From Nitrososphaerota archaeon (GTDB lineage Archaea; Thermoproteota; Nitrososphaeria; Nitrososphaerales; UBA183), in assembly GCA_027886865.1 (NCBI GenBank), contig JAPCJR010000011.1, positions 1-53,402 of the forward strand: a stretch of DNA of 53,402 nt, written 5' to 3'. Below are positions 39,995 to 48,452 of this stretch, one piece after another. The notes under the pieces were generated by a model. The model was not told the origin of the DNA and ran no database searches. It saw only the letters and a program-made list of their open reading frames with translations. Numbering within the stretch: position 1 is the first letter of the stretch; each line of letters opens with the position of its first letter. The translations under genes were made by a program, and so were the position numbers.

Positions 39995-42709
39995 ATGACA
40001 GGGTCGAGCAGGTTTGATTCTGTGATTGACCGGATCAATTCTCCGAAGGGACCCGCAGATTTCTACAGCCTCAAGAAACTGGAAGAACAGGGTCACGACT
40101 TGTCGAAACTTCCCTACTCCATCCGCATCTTGCTCGAGAACGCCGTACGGAACGCGGCGACGATGGAGCAGGCGGGAGACGCTGCGATGAGCCTTCTCGA
40201 TTGGCCCAAGAGCGTCGGCTCCGGCTTGCCGTTCATGCCGTACCGGGTCCTGCTTCAGGATTATACCGGTGTGCCGCTCATAGTCGACCTCGCTGCGATG
40301 AGGGACGCGATGAAACGTAGCGGAGGGGACCCCCGGATCGTGAACTCCAAGGTACCGATGGACCTGATCATCGACCACTCGGTCCAGGTCGACGGATGGG
40401 GCGATATGCTCGCCTTCAATTTTAACATAGAGAAGGAGTACGAGCGCAACTCCGAGCGATACTCTCTGCTGAAGTGGGCGCAGGGGTCTTTCAGGAACTT
40501 GCGCGTCTTCCCTCCCGGCAAAGGGATATGTCACCAGGTCAACCTCGAATACCTCGCCACGGTCGTCGCGCTAAAGGAACAGGACGGACGACTTCTGGCG
40601 GTCCCCGACACGCTCGTTGGAACCGATTCGCATACGACAATGGTCAACGGGCTGGGCGTCCTGGGCTGGGGAGTGGGAGGGATAGAGGCCGAGGCCGTGA
40701 TGCTCGGCGAGCCCTATCACATGCCCATACCTAGGGTCGTAGGGGTCAAGATAGTGGGGCAGCTGCGCGAGGGCGTCACGCCCACCGACATCGTCCTCAC
40801 TGTCACTGAACTGCTCCGCTCAAAGAACGCGGTTGACGCATTCGTGGAGTACTTCGGGGAGGGATACCAGCACCTCTCGGTCCCGGACAGGGCCACTCTC
40901 GGTAACATGTCTCCCGAGTATGGCGCGACGGTGGGCTTCTCTCCTGTCGACCAGTCGACGATCCGTTACCTTCTGGACACCGGTCGCGACCGCGCCCACG
41001 TGAGGTTCGTGGAGGAGTATTGCAAACGACAGGACCTCTTCATCCTGCCTGATTCGACCGAGCCTAACTATTCGGAGGTCTTGGTGGTCGACCTCGACAA
41101 GATAGAGGCGTGCATAGCAGGCCCTCGGAACCCCGAGGAGAGAAGGTTGCTCACGAGCGTACCGGCTTTCGTCAGCTCGCTGATAGAGGAGAAGCGGAAG
41201 GGAAGGTCCATCCCGGTCGTCACTGCGTCCACGACGTCCAGCTCCGGGGCTCAGACGCTGGTCCAGAGCCGCAAGTTCGGGCACGACGCCAGCGGGCTGG
41301 ACGACGGTTCCGTGATCATCGCCGCGATCACCAGCTGCACGAACACTTCGAACCCCACCGTCATGATCGGGGCGGGCCTGATTGCCAAGAAGGCGGTCGA
41401 GAAGGGACTGGCGCCCAAAGCCTTCGTCAAGGGAAGCCTAGCGCCGGGGTCGACGGTCGTCAAGGACTACCTTGAGGGTTCGGGATTGCTTTCATACCTC
41501 GACAAGCTTGGGTTCAATCTAGTCGGCTACGGTTGCACCACGTGCATCGGCAACAGCGGCCCGCTGGACCCCGCGATCGAGGCTTCCATCAAGCAGCGCG
41601 ACCTCTACACGGTCGCTGTGCTGAGCGGGAACAGGAACTTCGACGGCCGTATCCACCCCCTCGCCAAGGGCTCGTTCCTGATGTCGCCGATGCTCGTGGT
41701 CGCATACGCGCTCGCCGGCAACATCGGCTTCGACTTTTCACAATCGCTCGGTCTCGACAAATCCGGTGAGCCGGTGTTCTTGAAGGACCTCTGGCCCTCC
41801 CTCGCGGAGATCAAGGACGTCGCTTCGCGGTCTCTCAGCAGCGACCTCTACAAGAAGAGATACGCCGACGCTCTGAAAGGCGATGACCAGTGGACGTCCC
41901 TCCCGGGGGGCTCAGGCGACACATTCCAGTGGAACGACCGTTCAACCTACGTCAAGGAACCTCCGTGGTTCGACCACACCGCCACGGCCACCGGACGCCA
42001 AGACATCGACGGCGCCAGGGTCCTCGGTTTCTTCGAGGACAAGATCACGACCGACCACATCTCTCCGGCCGGCTCGATAGCGGTCGACAGTCCTGCGGGG
42101 AAGTATCTGCTCGAGCACGGGGTGGGGATGGTCCGGTTCAGCACCTACGGCGCCCGCAGGGGTGACCACGAGGTGATGGTGCGGGGTGGGTTCGCCAACA
42201 TCAGGCTCAGGAACCTTCTTGCGGATGGCAAGGAAGGATGGTACACGAAGTACCTCCCGACGGGCGAGGTCACATCGATCTACGAGGCCGCCATGAGGTA
42301 CGGTAAGCAGACGCCATTGATCATCCTCGCTGGCAAGCAGTATGGCTCTGGCAGCTCGAGGGACTGGGCTGCCAAGGCTCCGAAGCTGCTGGGGGTCCGG
42401 GCTGTGATCGCGGAGAGCTTCGAGCGGATACACCGGAGCAACCTCATCGCGATGGGGATAATCCCGCTCGAGTTCCCGCCTGGACAGAGCGCCAAGTCCC
42501 TGGGGTTGAAGGGGGACGAGGTCTTCACTCTCCAGGGGCTGAAGGAACTAGGACCCGGTGCCTTCCTCGACGTGACAGCGAAATCCGGCAGACGGAAGGT
42601 CAACTTCAGGGCGAAGGTGAGGATCGACAACCAAGCAGAGATAGACTATTACGACAGCGGAGGTGTCCTTCCCTACGTCTTCAAGCGCGTCCGCTCCGGC
42701 GGCACGTAG
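39995..42709 (+). CDS. acnA: Aconitate hydratase (AcnA/IRP type)
   Basis: The 904-residue enzyme isomerises citrate and isocitrate via a [4Fe-4S] cluster. Cluster cysteines are visible in ITSCTNTSNPTVM and GYGCTTCIGNSGPL. Substrate-binding segments include VGTDSHTTMVNGLGVLGWG and the C-terminal swivel-domain motif QYGSGSSRDWAAKAPKLLG. Length and order (domains 1-3, linker, domain 4) match AcnA. The ATG at 39995 is set by a well-spaced TATA box. It implies at least a partial TCA cycle. Confidence 0.97.
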   Translation: MTGSSRFDSVIDRINSPKGPADFYSLKKLEEQGHDLSKLPYSIRILLENAVRNAATMEQAGDAAMSLLDWPKSVGSGLPFMPYRVLLQDYTGVPLIVDLAAMRDAMKRSGGDPRIVNSKVPMDLIIDHSVQVDGWGDMLAFNFNIEKEYERNSERYSLLKWAQGSFRNLRVFPPGKGICHQVNLEYLATVVALKEQDGRLLAVPDTLVGTDSHTTMVNGLGVLGWGVGGIEAEAVMLGEPYHMPIPRVVGVKIVGQLREGVTPTDIVLTVTELLRSKNAVDAFVEYFGEGYQHLSVPDRATLGNMSPEYGATVGFSPVDQSTIRYLLDTGRDRAHVRFVEEYCKRQDLFILPDSTEPNYSEVLVVDLDKIEACIAGPRNPEERRLLTSVPAFVSSLIEEKRKGRSIPVVTASTTSSSGAQTLVQSRKFGHDASGLDDGSVIIAAITSCTNTSNPTVMIGAGLIAKKAVEKGLAPKAFVKGSLAPGSTVVKDYLEGSGLLSYLDKLGFNLVGYGCTTCIGNSGPLDPAIEASIKQRDLYTVAVLSGNRNFDGRIHPLAKGSFLMSPMLVVAYALAGNIGFDFSQSLGLDKSGEPVFLKDLWPSLAEIKDVASRSLSSDLYKKRYADALKGDDQWTSLPGGSGDTFQWNDRSTYVKEPPWFDHTATATGRQDIDGARVLGFFEDKITTDHISPAGSIAVDSPAGKYLLEHGVGMVRFSTYGARRGDHEVMVRGGFANIRLRNLLADGKEGWYTKYLPTGEVTSIYEAAMRYGKQTPLIILAGKQYGSGSSRDWAAKAPKLLGVRAVIAESFERIHRSNLIAMGIIPLEFPPGQSAKSLGLKGDEVFTLQGLKELGPGAFLDVTAKSGRRKVNFRAKVRIDNQAEIDYYDSGGVLPYVFKRVRSGGT

Positions 42710-42738
42710 AGGAGCAGCTCCACCTTCTGGGTCGATGA

Positions 42739-42762
42739 TGTAAAATAGAGGCTGGAGGAGGG
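42739..42762 (+). promoter_or_regulatory. TATA-like element and SD of the E1 gene
   Basis: GTAAAATAG (42740-42748) is 27 bp before ATG 42771, while GGAGGAGGG (42754-42762) is a strong Shine-Dalgarno 8 nt before it. If the TATA element is used as placed, the SD would be outside the mRNA, so a second upstream promoter is possible. Confidence 0.4.
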
Positions 42763-42770
42763 TTATTCCT

Positions 42771-44774
42771 ATGACTGTCAGCCTGCAGGGCATAGACGTT
42801 AGCAAGGACAAGCTCCTTCAGATGTACACTTCCATGATGAGAATCAGGAAGTTCGAAGAGAAAGTTATCAGCTTCTACACAATCGGAAAGCTCGCTTCGT
42901 TCCCCCACGCCTACATAGGCGAAGAGGCGGTCGGAGTCGGCGTCACCGCCAATCTCAGGGACAGCGATTGGATAACCAGCACCCACAGGGCCGAAGGGCA
43001 CGTCCTCGCGAAGGGCTCGGAAACGAGGAGGGTGATGGCGGAGCTGTTCGGCAAGAAGACGGGGGTCTCAGGGGGCAAGGGAGGGTCCATGCACTTCGGT
43101 GACAAGTCCCACGGCCTTCTGGGGGCGACCGGCATCGTAAGCTCGGGCATCCCGATAGCGACAGGCGCTGGTCTATCGTCTCAGGTCAGGCACACCGACC
43201 AGGTGGCCGTCTCGTTCTTCGGCGACGGAGCCGTCCCTAGTGGAGCCTTCCACGAGAGCCTGAACCTTGCGGCGACGTGGAACCTCCCGGTCATCTACGT
43301 CTGCGAGAACAACCTCTACTCGACCTGGACGCCCTTCAACAGCGTGTCGAAGAACGTCGAGGTCGCGAGCAGGGCGGCGGGTTACTCGATACCCGGGATT
43401 GCGGTAGACGGGATGGACGTGCTCGCGATGTACAAGGCGGCGGGCGACGCGGTAGCGAGGGCGCGAAGTGGGAACGGCCCCACCCTGATCGAGGCGAAGA
43501 CCTACAGGTTCGGCGGGCACTACATAGGCGACCCCGACATCCGGACCAAGGAGGAGAAGCAGGAATGGATCAAGAGGGACCCGATCAAGATGCTGATGGA
43601 CCAGATGATCGCGTCGGGGATCGCCAAGCCAGAGGAGTTCGCCGCGATAGACCAGAAGCTCATCGCCGAGGTCGACGAGGCGGTCGACTTCGCCGAGAAG
43701 AGCCCGTACCCGGACGTGAGCGAAGCTCTCACCGACATCTACTATGTCAACCCGAACCCCGACATGTCAGAGCCGGACAAGAATAACCTCGGCACGAGGG
43801 TGATCAGTATGCGCGAGGCGATAAACGAGGCGATGCGCGAGGAGCTAACCCGCGACCCGCTCACCATCATCTATGGCCAGGGATACATGGGCAAGAGAGG
43901 CGGCCCCTTCCAGGTCGGCAAGGGCCTCCAGGACCTATTCGGGAAGGAGAGGGTCAGGGACGCCCCGATCTCCGAGCTGACTCTCGTCGGGACCGGTCTG
44001 GGCGCTGCCATGACGGGACTGAGGCCGATAGTGGAGATCCAGTTCGTGGACTTCACTCCGCTCGCCAGCGACCAGATTGTCAACCAGGCGGCCAAGGTCC
44101 GCTACATGTTCGGTGGCCAGTATATGGTCCCCCTCACGATACGCACGGCGACGGGCGCCGAGGGAAGCTCGGCCGGACATCACTCGCAGTCGCTGGAAGC
44201 CTGGTACATGCACATACCAGGGCTCAAGGTCGTCATCCCGTCCACACCCTACGAAGCCAAGGGCCTGCTCAAATCCACGATCAGGAACAACAACCCGACT
44301 CTCTTCCTCGAGACCAAGTCGCTCTACGCGATCAAGGGGCCTGTCCCTGAGGGCGACTACACCATCCCTCTCGGCAAGGCGGACATCAAGCACGAGGGCA
44401 AGGACGTCACCATAGTCACTTGGGGGAAGATGGTCCTCGAATCGCTCAAAGTTGCTGAGAGGCTGAAGGCGGAAGGCATCGGGGTGGAGGTGGTCGATGT
44501 CAGGACTCTCGCGCCTCTCGACAAGAGGACGATTATCGACTCTGTCAAGAAGACGGGGCGCGTGGTCGTCGCCCACGAGGAGAACAAGACGGCGGGTGCC
44601 GGCGCGGAGATATCTGCGATTATCTCCGAGGAGGCGTTCTCGTCCCTCAAGGCGCCAATCATGCGCGTAGCGACTCCCGATGCGATCTTCCCTTACAGCC
44701 CGCCGCTCGAGAAGTCGATCTTCCCCAACGACACCAAGATAGAGGCGGCCGTGAGGGCCGTCCTCTCCAAGTAG
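42771..44774 (+). CDS. 2-oxoacid dehydrogenase E1, alpha and beta subunits fused
   Basis: The 667-residue protein joins the two halves of a pyruvate/acetoin/branched-chain dehydrogenase E1. The alpha half (about 1-325) carries the TPP/Mg motif GDGAVPSGAFHESLN at 151 with ENN at 179-181, and FRFGGHY-like YRFGGHYIGDPD. The beta half (about 345-667) starts MREAINEAMREELTRDP and contains EIQFVDFTPLASDQIVNQAAK and VVAHEENKTAGAGAEI. In most organisms these are separate genes. The alpha half resembles the PDH/acetoin type, but the substrate is not certain. A free lipoyl carrier follows 9 nt downstream; no E2 catalytic core or E3 is in view. Confidence 0.92.
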   Translation: MTVSLQGIDVSKDKLLQMYTSMMRIRKFEEKVISFYTIGKLASFPHAYIGEEAVGVGVTANLRDSDWITSTHRAEGHVLAKGSETRRVMAELFGKKTGVSGGKGGSMHFGDKSHGLLGATGIVSSGIPIATGAGLSSQVRHTDQVAVSFFGDGAVPSGAFHESLNLAATWNLPVIYVCENNLYSTWTPFNSVSKNVEVASRAAGYSIPGIAVDGMDVLAMYKAAGDAVARARSGNGPTLIEAKTYRFGGHYIGDPDIRTKEEKQEWIKRDPIKMLMDQMIASGIAKPEEFAAIDQKLIAEVDEAVDFAEKSPYPDVSEALTDIYYVNPNPDMSEPDKNNLGTRVISMREAINEAMREELTRDPLTIIYGQGYMGKRGGPFQVGKGLQDLFGKERVRDAPISELTLVGTGLGAAMTGLRPIVEIQFVDFTPLASDQIVNQAAKVRYMFGGQYMVPLTIRTATGAEGSSAGHHSQSLEAWYMHIPGLKVVIPSTPYEAKGLLKSTIRNNNPTLFLETKSLYAIKGPVPEGDYTIPLGKADIKHEGKDVTIVTWGKMVLESLKVAERLKAEGIGVEVVDVRTLAPLDKRTIIDSVKKTGRVVVAHEENKTAGAGAEISAIISEEAFSSLKAPIMRVATPDAIFPYSPPLEKSIFPNDTKIEAAVRAVLSK

Positions 44775-44783
44775 GCGACCGAC

Positions 44784-45026
44784 GTGACAGACGTCGAAGT
44801 CCTGCTCCCGAAGGCGGACCCCAGCGTGACGGAGGGCAAGATCATGGAGTGGTCCAAGAAGGAAGGAGAGAAGGTCGAGGTCGGCGACACCCTGGTCATG
44901 ATCGAGACCGAGAAGGTGGAGTACCCCGTCGAAGCGGCGGTCGCAGGTACGCTGAAGAAGACGCTCGCCAAGCCGGGCGACACGGTCGCAGTGAATCAGG
45001 TCATAGCCATCATCGAGACTCAGTGA
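44784..45026 (+). CDS. Stand-alone lipoyl (biotinyl/lipoyl-attachment) domain protein
   Basis: The 80-residue protein is one lipoyl domain: the flattened beta-barrel strands VEVLLPKADPSVTEGKIMEW and VEVGDTLVMIETEKVEYPVE, with Lys44 in ETEKVEYP as the lipoylation site, and AVAGTLKKTLAKPGDTV. There is no peripheral-subunit-binding or acyltransferase domain after it. The start is GTG 44784, 9 nt after the E1 fusion gene, so it should be the acyl carrier for that E1. Biotinylation is less likely because the residues around Lys are DK/EK-type, not MKM. Its 3' end overlaps the convergent dehydrogenase gene by 7 bp. Confidence 0.9.
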   Translation: MTDVEVLLPKADPSVTEGKIMEWSKKEGEKVEVGDTLVMIETEKVEYPVEAAVAGTLKKTLAKPGDTVAVNQVIAIIETQ

Positions 45027-46036
45027 GCGGCTGAGCCTGTCCGCTTCACGTAAGCCTCCGCTACCGGCGGATTCAGCACGTTGACCGGATACTTCGGCAT
45101 CGTGCCGTGCAGCAGGTCCAGTATTGACCTAGCGATCATGACCGACGCCTCCCTTCCCGTCTCTATCGTTATCGCGGCATCGTGGGGCGTGAAGAGTACG
45201 GTATCGAGCTTCAGGAGCGGCTCGTCGAGGTCGGGAGGCTGCTTGGCCAGCACGTCGAGCCCCGCCCCAGCGATTCTCCTTTCGGCGAGCGCCTTGTAGA
45301 GCGCGGGCTGGTCGACGACCTTGCCCCTCGCCACGTTGATCAGATAGCTCGTCGGCTTCATCAAACTGAGCTCCCTCTCCCCTATCATCCCTTCGCTCTC
45401 GCTGTTCAATGGTACCGAGAGGACGACGTAGTCCGACTCCTTCAGCAGCTGGTCGAGCGAGACGACCATCGCCCCGGTCCTGGCGACCCTTTCGGGCTTC
45501 AGGTGGCTGTTCTGGTTCGTCATGACCTTCATGCCGAACCCGTTCCTGGCCATCTCGGCCACGGCGACTCCGATCCCCCCGAAGCCGACGATCCCGATCG
45601 TCTTCCCGTAGATCTCGTGGTGCGGGACCTTTGCGAAGTCCTTCCACTTTCCGGTCCTGACAGACCTGTCTGCGACGGCAACGTCCCTCGTTACCCCTAG
45701 TATGAACATGAATGTGTGCTCTGCGACCGTCTTCGAGAGAGTGTCGAGGACGTTAGTCACGACCACCCCTCTCTCAGAGGCGGTGGGAACGTCTATGTTG
45801 TCCACGCCTATACCGCCGCGGGAGATTATCTCGAGGCTGTCCGCCGCCTGGATGACTCGCCTCGTCAGTTTGGGTGCGCCGAGCCAAACCACGTTGACGC
45901 CCTTGACCCTCTGCACCAGCTCGTCCTCGGTGAGCAGGTGGGTCGCGACATCGACCTCCATCTCTGTGCGCAGCAGGTCGAGCCCCTCCTGCTGAGGGGG
46001 AGGTATGTCCCCCATCGCGACGAGGATTCGCTTCAT
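45020..46036 (-). CDS. D-2-hydroxyacid dehydrogenase (SerA/GyaR-like) with Glu-to-Gln change
   Basis: The 338-residue NAD-dependent enzyme has the PGDH/glyoxylate reductase layout: RGGIGVDNIDVPTASERG, the Rossmann loop GIVGFGGIGVAVAEMA, the substrate arginine in NVARGKVVDQ and the catalytic histidine in FTPHDAAIT. The usual acid of the His-Glu relay, found in family members as DVFxxEP, reads DVLAKQPP, so Glu is Gln. The fold and cofactor site are intact. It lies 12 nt after the Ldh2-type gene, preceded by GAGGGAAG, as the second gene of a two-gene operon. Substrate could be a sugar-acid breakdown product such as glyoxylate or hydroxypyruvate. Confidence 0.87.
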   Translation of the reverse strand: MKRILVAMGDIPPPQQEGLDLLRTEMEVDVATHLLTEDELVQRVKGVNVVWLGAPKLTRRVIQAADSLEIISRGGIGVDNIDVPTASERGVVVTNVLDTLSKTVAEHTFMFILGVTRDVAVADRSVRTGKWKDFAKVPHHEIYGKTIGIVGFGGIGVAVAEMARNGFGMKVMTNQNSHLKPERVARTGAMVVSLDQLLKESDYVVLSVPLNSESEGMIGERELSLMKPTSYLINVARGKVVDQPALYKALAERRIAGAGLDVLAKQPPDLDEPLLKLDTVLFTPHDAAITIETGREASVMIARSILDLLHGTMPKYPVNVLNPPVAEAYVKRTGSAAH

Positions 46037-46048
46037 TGAGACTTCCCT

Positions 46049-47101
46049 CTAGTGCGGTGTGGAAGCGGGCAAGGGATCGACCGCTGGGACTTCGACGCGA
46101 TACTTCCTCGCGACCTCTACGACCCGGGCCCAGGTCTTGTCCTCGACAGGGATGCCGTTCGTCAGCCTCTTCTTCGTCTCACGCGCCTCGGGGTCACCCG
46201 GGAGGAGGATTTCCTTGACCCCGTCAGCCGGAGGTGAACTCCGGATAGTCTTGATCATGGTATCGATGTTCGTCTTGAACTCCTCGACGTCCGAGAAGAA
46301 GTCGATGTTTATCGCCTGAGCCAGCACGCCGTTCGAACCGGTGAACGAGTTGAGTATGCCTGCGCCTGAGAGCGCTGCGCCTGCCGCTTCCATGAGCAGG
46401 TTGAGGGCGTACCCCTTGGACTCCCCGAAGGTCAACAGCGCGCCGCCGTTGTAAAGGTCGGCCGGGTCGGTACTGGGCTTGCCGTCCGAGTTCAGTATCC
46501 AGCCGAGCGGGATCTTCTCGCCCCTGGCATGCTTCACCCTGATCTTCCCCTCCGCCGACATCGAAGTCGCAAAATCGGCGAGTATCGGAGGCTCGGTCTT
46601 CGCTGGTATTGCGAAGCTCATCGGGCTGGTGGACAGCACCCTGCCCTTTCCGCCCCAGGGAGCGACTATCGCCCCGAAGGCCTTGACCATCAGGATTCCG
46701 ATCATGTTCTCCTCTGCAGCGAGGAGAGGGTATTCGGCGATCCGCCCTGCATGGTTGCAATTGAAGACCGCCACCGTACCCGTGCCGTACTCTTTTGCTT
46801 TCTTTATCGCCAGCTCCATCCCGGCCTTGGCACCCACCTGACCATACCCCAGGCCAGCGTCCAGCGTCGCCATAGCGCCTCGGTCCCTGATGACCTTCGG
46901 GACGACGTTCGGCCGCATCCGGCCCTCCTCGACCGCCTGGATGTAGTCGGGAATCCTGATCACGCCGTGGGAGTCTACTCCGGAGAGATTCGCCCTCACC
47001 AGGTAGTTCGCGACGAGCCCGGCTTCCTCGTCGTTGCTCCCTGTCGCCTTGAAGATGTTCTTCGAGAATGTCTCTAAATCATGTTGTCGGATAAGTGGCA
47101 C
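46049..47101 (-). CDS. Malate/L-lactate (Ldh2-type) NAD(P)-dependent dehydrogenase
   Basis: The 350-residue protein belongs to the type 2 malate/L-lactate dehydrogenase family, which also includes ureidoglycolate and sulfolactate dehydrogenases. Characteristic blocks are GVDSHGVIRIPDY, LDAGLGYGQVGAKAGM, FNCNHAGRIAEYPLLAAEE, STSPMSFAIP and the GESKGYALNLLMEAAGAALSG end region. The start is GTG 47101; a longer frame reaches 47938 but is the shadow of the divergent enolase-superfamily gene. The substrate is a 2-hydroxy/2-oxo acid, exact identity open. TATA (47134-47127) is about 29 bp upstream. Confidence 0.9.
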   Translation of the reverse strand: MPLIRQHDLETFSKNIFKATGSNDEEAGLVANYLVRANLSGVDSHGVIRIPDYIQAVEEGRMRPNVVPKVIRDRGAMATLDAGLGYGQVGAKAGMELAIKKAKEYGTGTVAVFNCNHAGRIAEYPLLAAEENMIGILMVKAFGAIVAPWGGKGRVLSTSPMSFAIPAKTEPPILADFATSMSAEGKIRVKHARGEKIPLGWILNSDGKPSTDPADLYNGGALLTFGESKGYALNLLMEAAGAALSGAGILNSFTGSNGVLAQAINIDFFSDVEEFKTNIDTMIKTIRSSPPADGVKEILLPGDPEARETKKRLTNGIPVEDKTWARVVEVARKYRVEVPAVDPLPASTPH

Positions 47102-47126
47102 ACGACCGGACTTTTTTGGTGGGTAT

Positions 47127-47134
47127 TTAATTAA
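47127..47134. promoter_or_regulatory. Palindromic TATA element shared by two divergent genes
   Basis: TTAATTAA is its own reverse complement. Its centre lies 29.5 bp from GTG 47101 (minus) and 28.5 bp from ATG 47159 (plus), which suggests that one TBP site serves both leaderless transcripts. Confidence 0.6.
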
Positions 47135-47158
47135 GCGCAAATGGACCAGCCGAGCCGA

Positions 47159-48415
47159 ATGTCGCTTATCATCAAGGACGTGCAGGTCGAGACGATCCAG
47201 TCGACCACGGAATGGACCTTCGTCAGAGTATACGCCGGAGACACCTACGGCACCGGGGAGGCTACGGCGGCGCCCGGCCTCAAGGCTTCCGAGCTCGCAC
47301 TGAAGAAGCTCCTTGTTGGGGAGGACGCCTTCAGGCTCAACAGGATCGAGGAGAAGCTGCGGCACGCCACCCTCTTCGCCGGGTCGGGCATCTACCCCCT
47401 GCTCTCCGGCGCCAACATAGCCCTCTATGACCTTCTCGGGAAGCACCTGAACCTCCCTGTCTGGAGGCTGATCGGAGGCGATCGAGACGAGATCCGGGTC
47501 TACGTCGACCTCCATGCGGGAGAGGAGTTCGGGGCGACCAACGCGCTGCTGACACCCGTCAAGCTCGACTCGACCGGGAAGAGAGGCGTCCCGGGGGAGG
47601 TCGGCCTCTCTGACCATCCCGTGATGGGCCGCCTTGCGAAGGAGGAATACGGCGAGCTCTTCACTCCGGAGGCCTATTCGAAGGCAGCGAAGAAGGCCGT
47701 GAAAGAAGGATATCAGCGCATCAAGTTCGACCTGGACATCCCCACGCCGTACACCGACCCCTTCAACAAGAGGAGCGGCCAGGTGACGCTCAAGGAAGCC
47801 GACTACATGGCGGAGATCGTCAGAAGCGTCAGGAACACGATAGGCGACGACGTCGAGCTCATGGTAGACCTTCACTGGCGATACGACCTCAATTCCTCGC
47901 TGAGGATATGCAAGGGACTCGAGCCGTTCAGGCTTCACTGGGTCGAGGACCTAACCCCCGCGACCAGGTCGGTGGGCAACCTCGACGAGCTCGGCGTGCT
48001 CACCTCGCTGTGCCCCATACCGATAGCGACCGGCGAAAACCTGTACACCGTGTACGAGTTCAAGGACCTCCTCAACGTCGGCGTCAGGATATGGACGCCG
48101 GACCTGTGCAAGACCGGAGGAATCACCGAGGGCAGGAGGATAGCCGAGCTCGCGGCGATGTACGACATCGAGGTCTCTCCACACAACGTGACGACGCCGA
48201 TCGGGACGGTAGCTTCTGCCCAGGTCGCATCTCTCTCGAACACATTCGGCGCGCTCGAGTTCCACTCCCACGGGTTCTCTTTCTGGTACGAGATGATAAA
48301 GTCCAAGCGCTCTCCAATCGAGCGCGGTTTCATCAAGCTGGGCGAGGAGCCTGGACTTGGCGTCGAGCTGGACGAGAAGGTGCTGAAGCGGTATTGGCCC
48401 GACTTCGAGCTCTGA
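47159..48415 (+). CDS. Enolase-superfamily (mandelate racemase/muconate lactonizing type) sugar-acid dehydratase
   Basis: The 418-residue protein has the capping domain and TIM barrel of the superfamily. Visible catalytic parts are the KxD-type YQRIKFDLDIP, metal ligands in ELMVDLHWRYD, HWVEDLTPA and ATGENLYTVYEF, and the late SPHNVTTPIG histidine. The sequence around ALYDLLGKHLNLPVW is typical of acid-sugar dehydratases such as galactonate or gluconate dehydratase. The substrate sugar acid is not determinable. The ATG at 47159 is preferred over ATG 47141 because of TATA spacing. It is divergent from two dehydrogenases likely to act in the same pathway. Confidence 0.9.
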   Translation: MSLIIKDVQVETIQSTTEWTFVRVYAGDTYGTGEATAAPGLKASELALKKLLVGEDAFRLNRIEEKLRHATLFAGSGIYPLLSGANIALYDLLGKHLNLPVWRLIGGDRDEIRVYVDLHAGEEFGATNALLTPVKLDSTGKRGVPGEVGLSDHPVMGRLAKEEYGELFTPEAYSKAAKKAVKEGYQRIKFDLDIPTPYTDPFNKRSGQVTLKEADYMAEIVRSVRNTIGDDVELMVDLHWRYDLNSSLRICKGLEPFRLHWVEDLTPATRSVGNLDELGVLTSLCPIPIATGENLYTVYEFKDLLNVGVRIWTPDLCKTGGITEGRRIAELAAMYDIEVSPHNVTTPIGTVASAQVASLSNTFGALEFHSHGFSFWYEMIKSKRSPIERGFIKLGEEPGLGVELDEKVLKRYWPDFEL

Positions 48416-48452
48416 CACCCAGTGGCGCCGCGCCCCGCGCATGTTCCCGGAG

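Noticed and set aside
47102..47938. Long N-terminal extension of the Ldh2-type dehydrogenase
   Set aside because: It lies antisense to the enolase-superfamily gene; GTG 47101 gives the family N-terminus and has a TATA element at the right distance.
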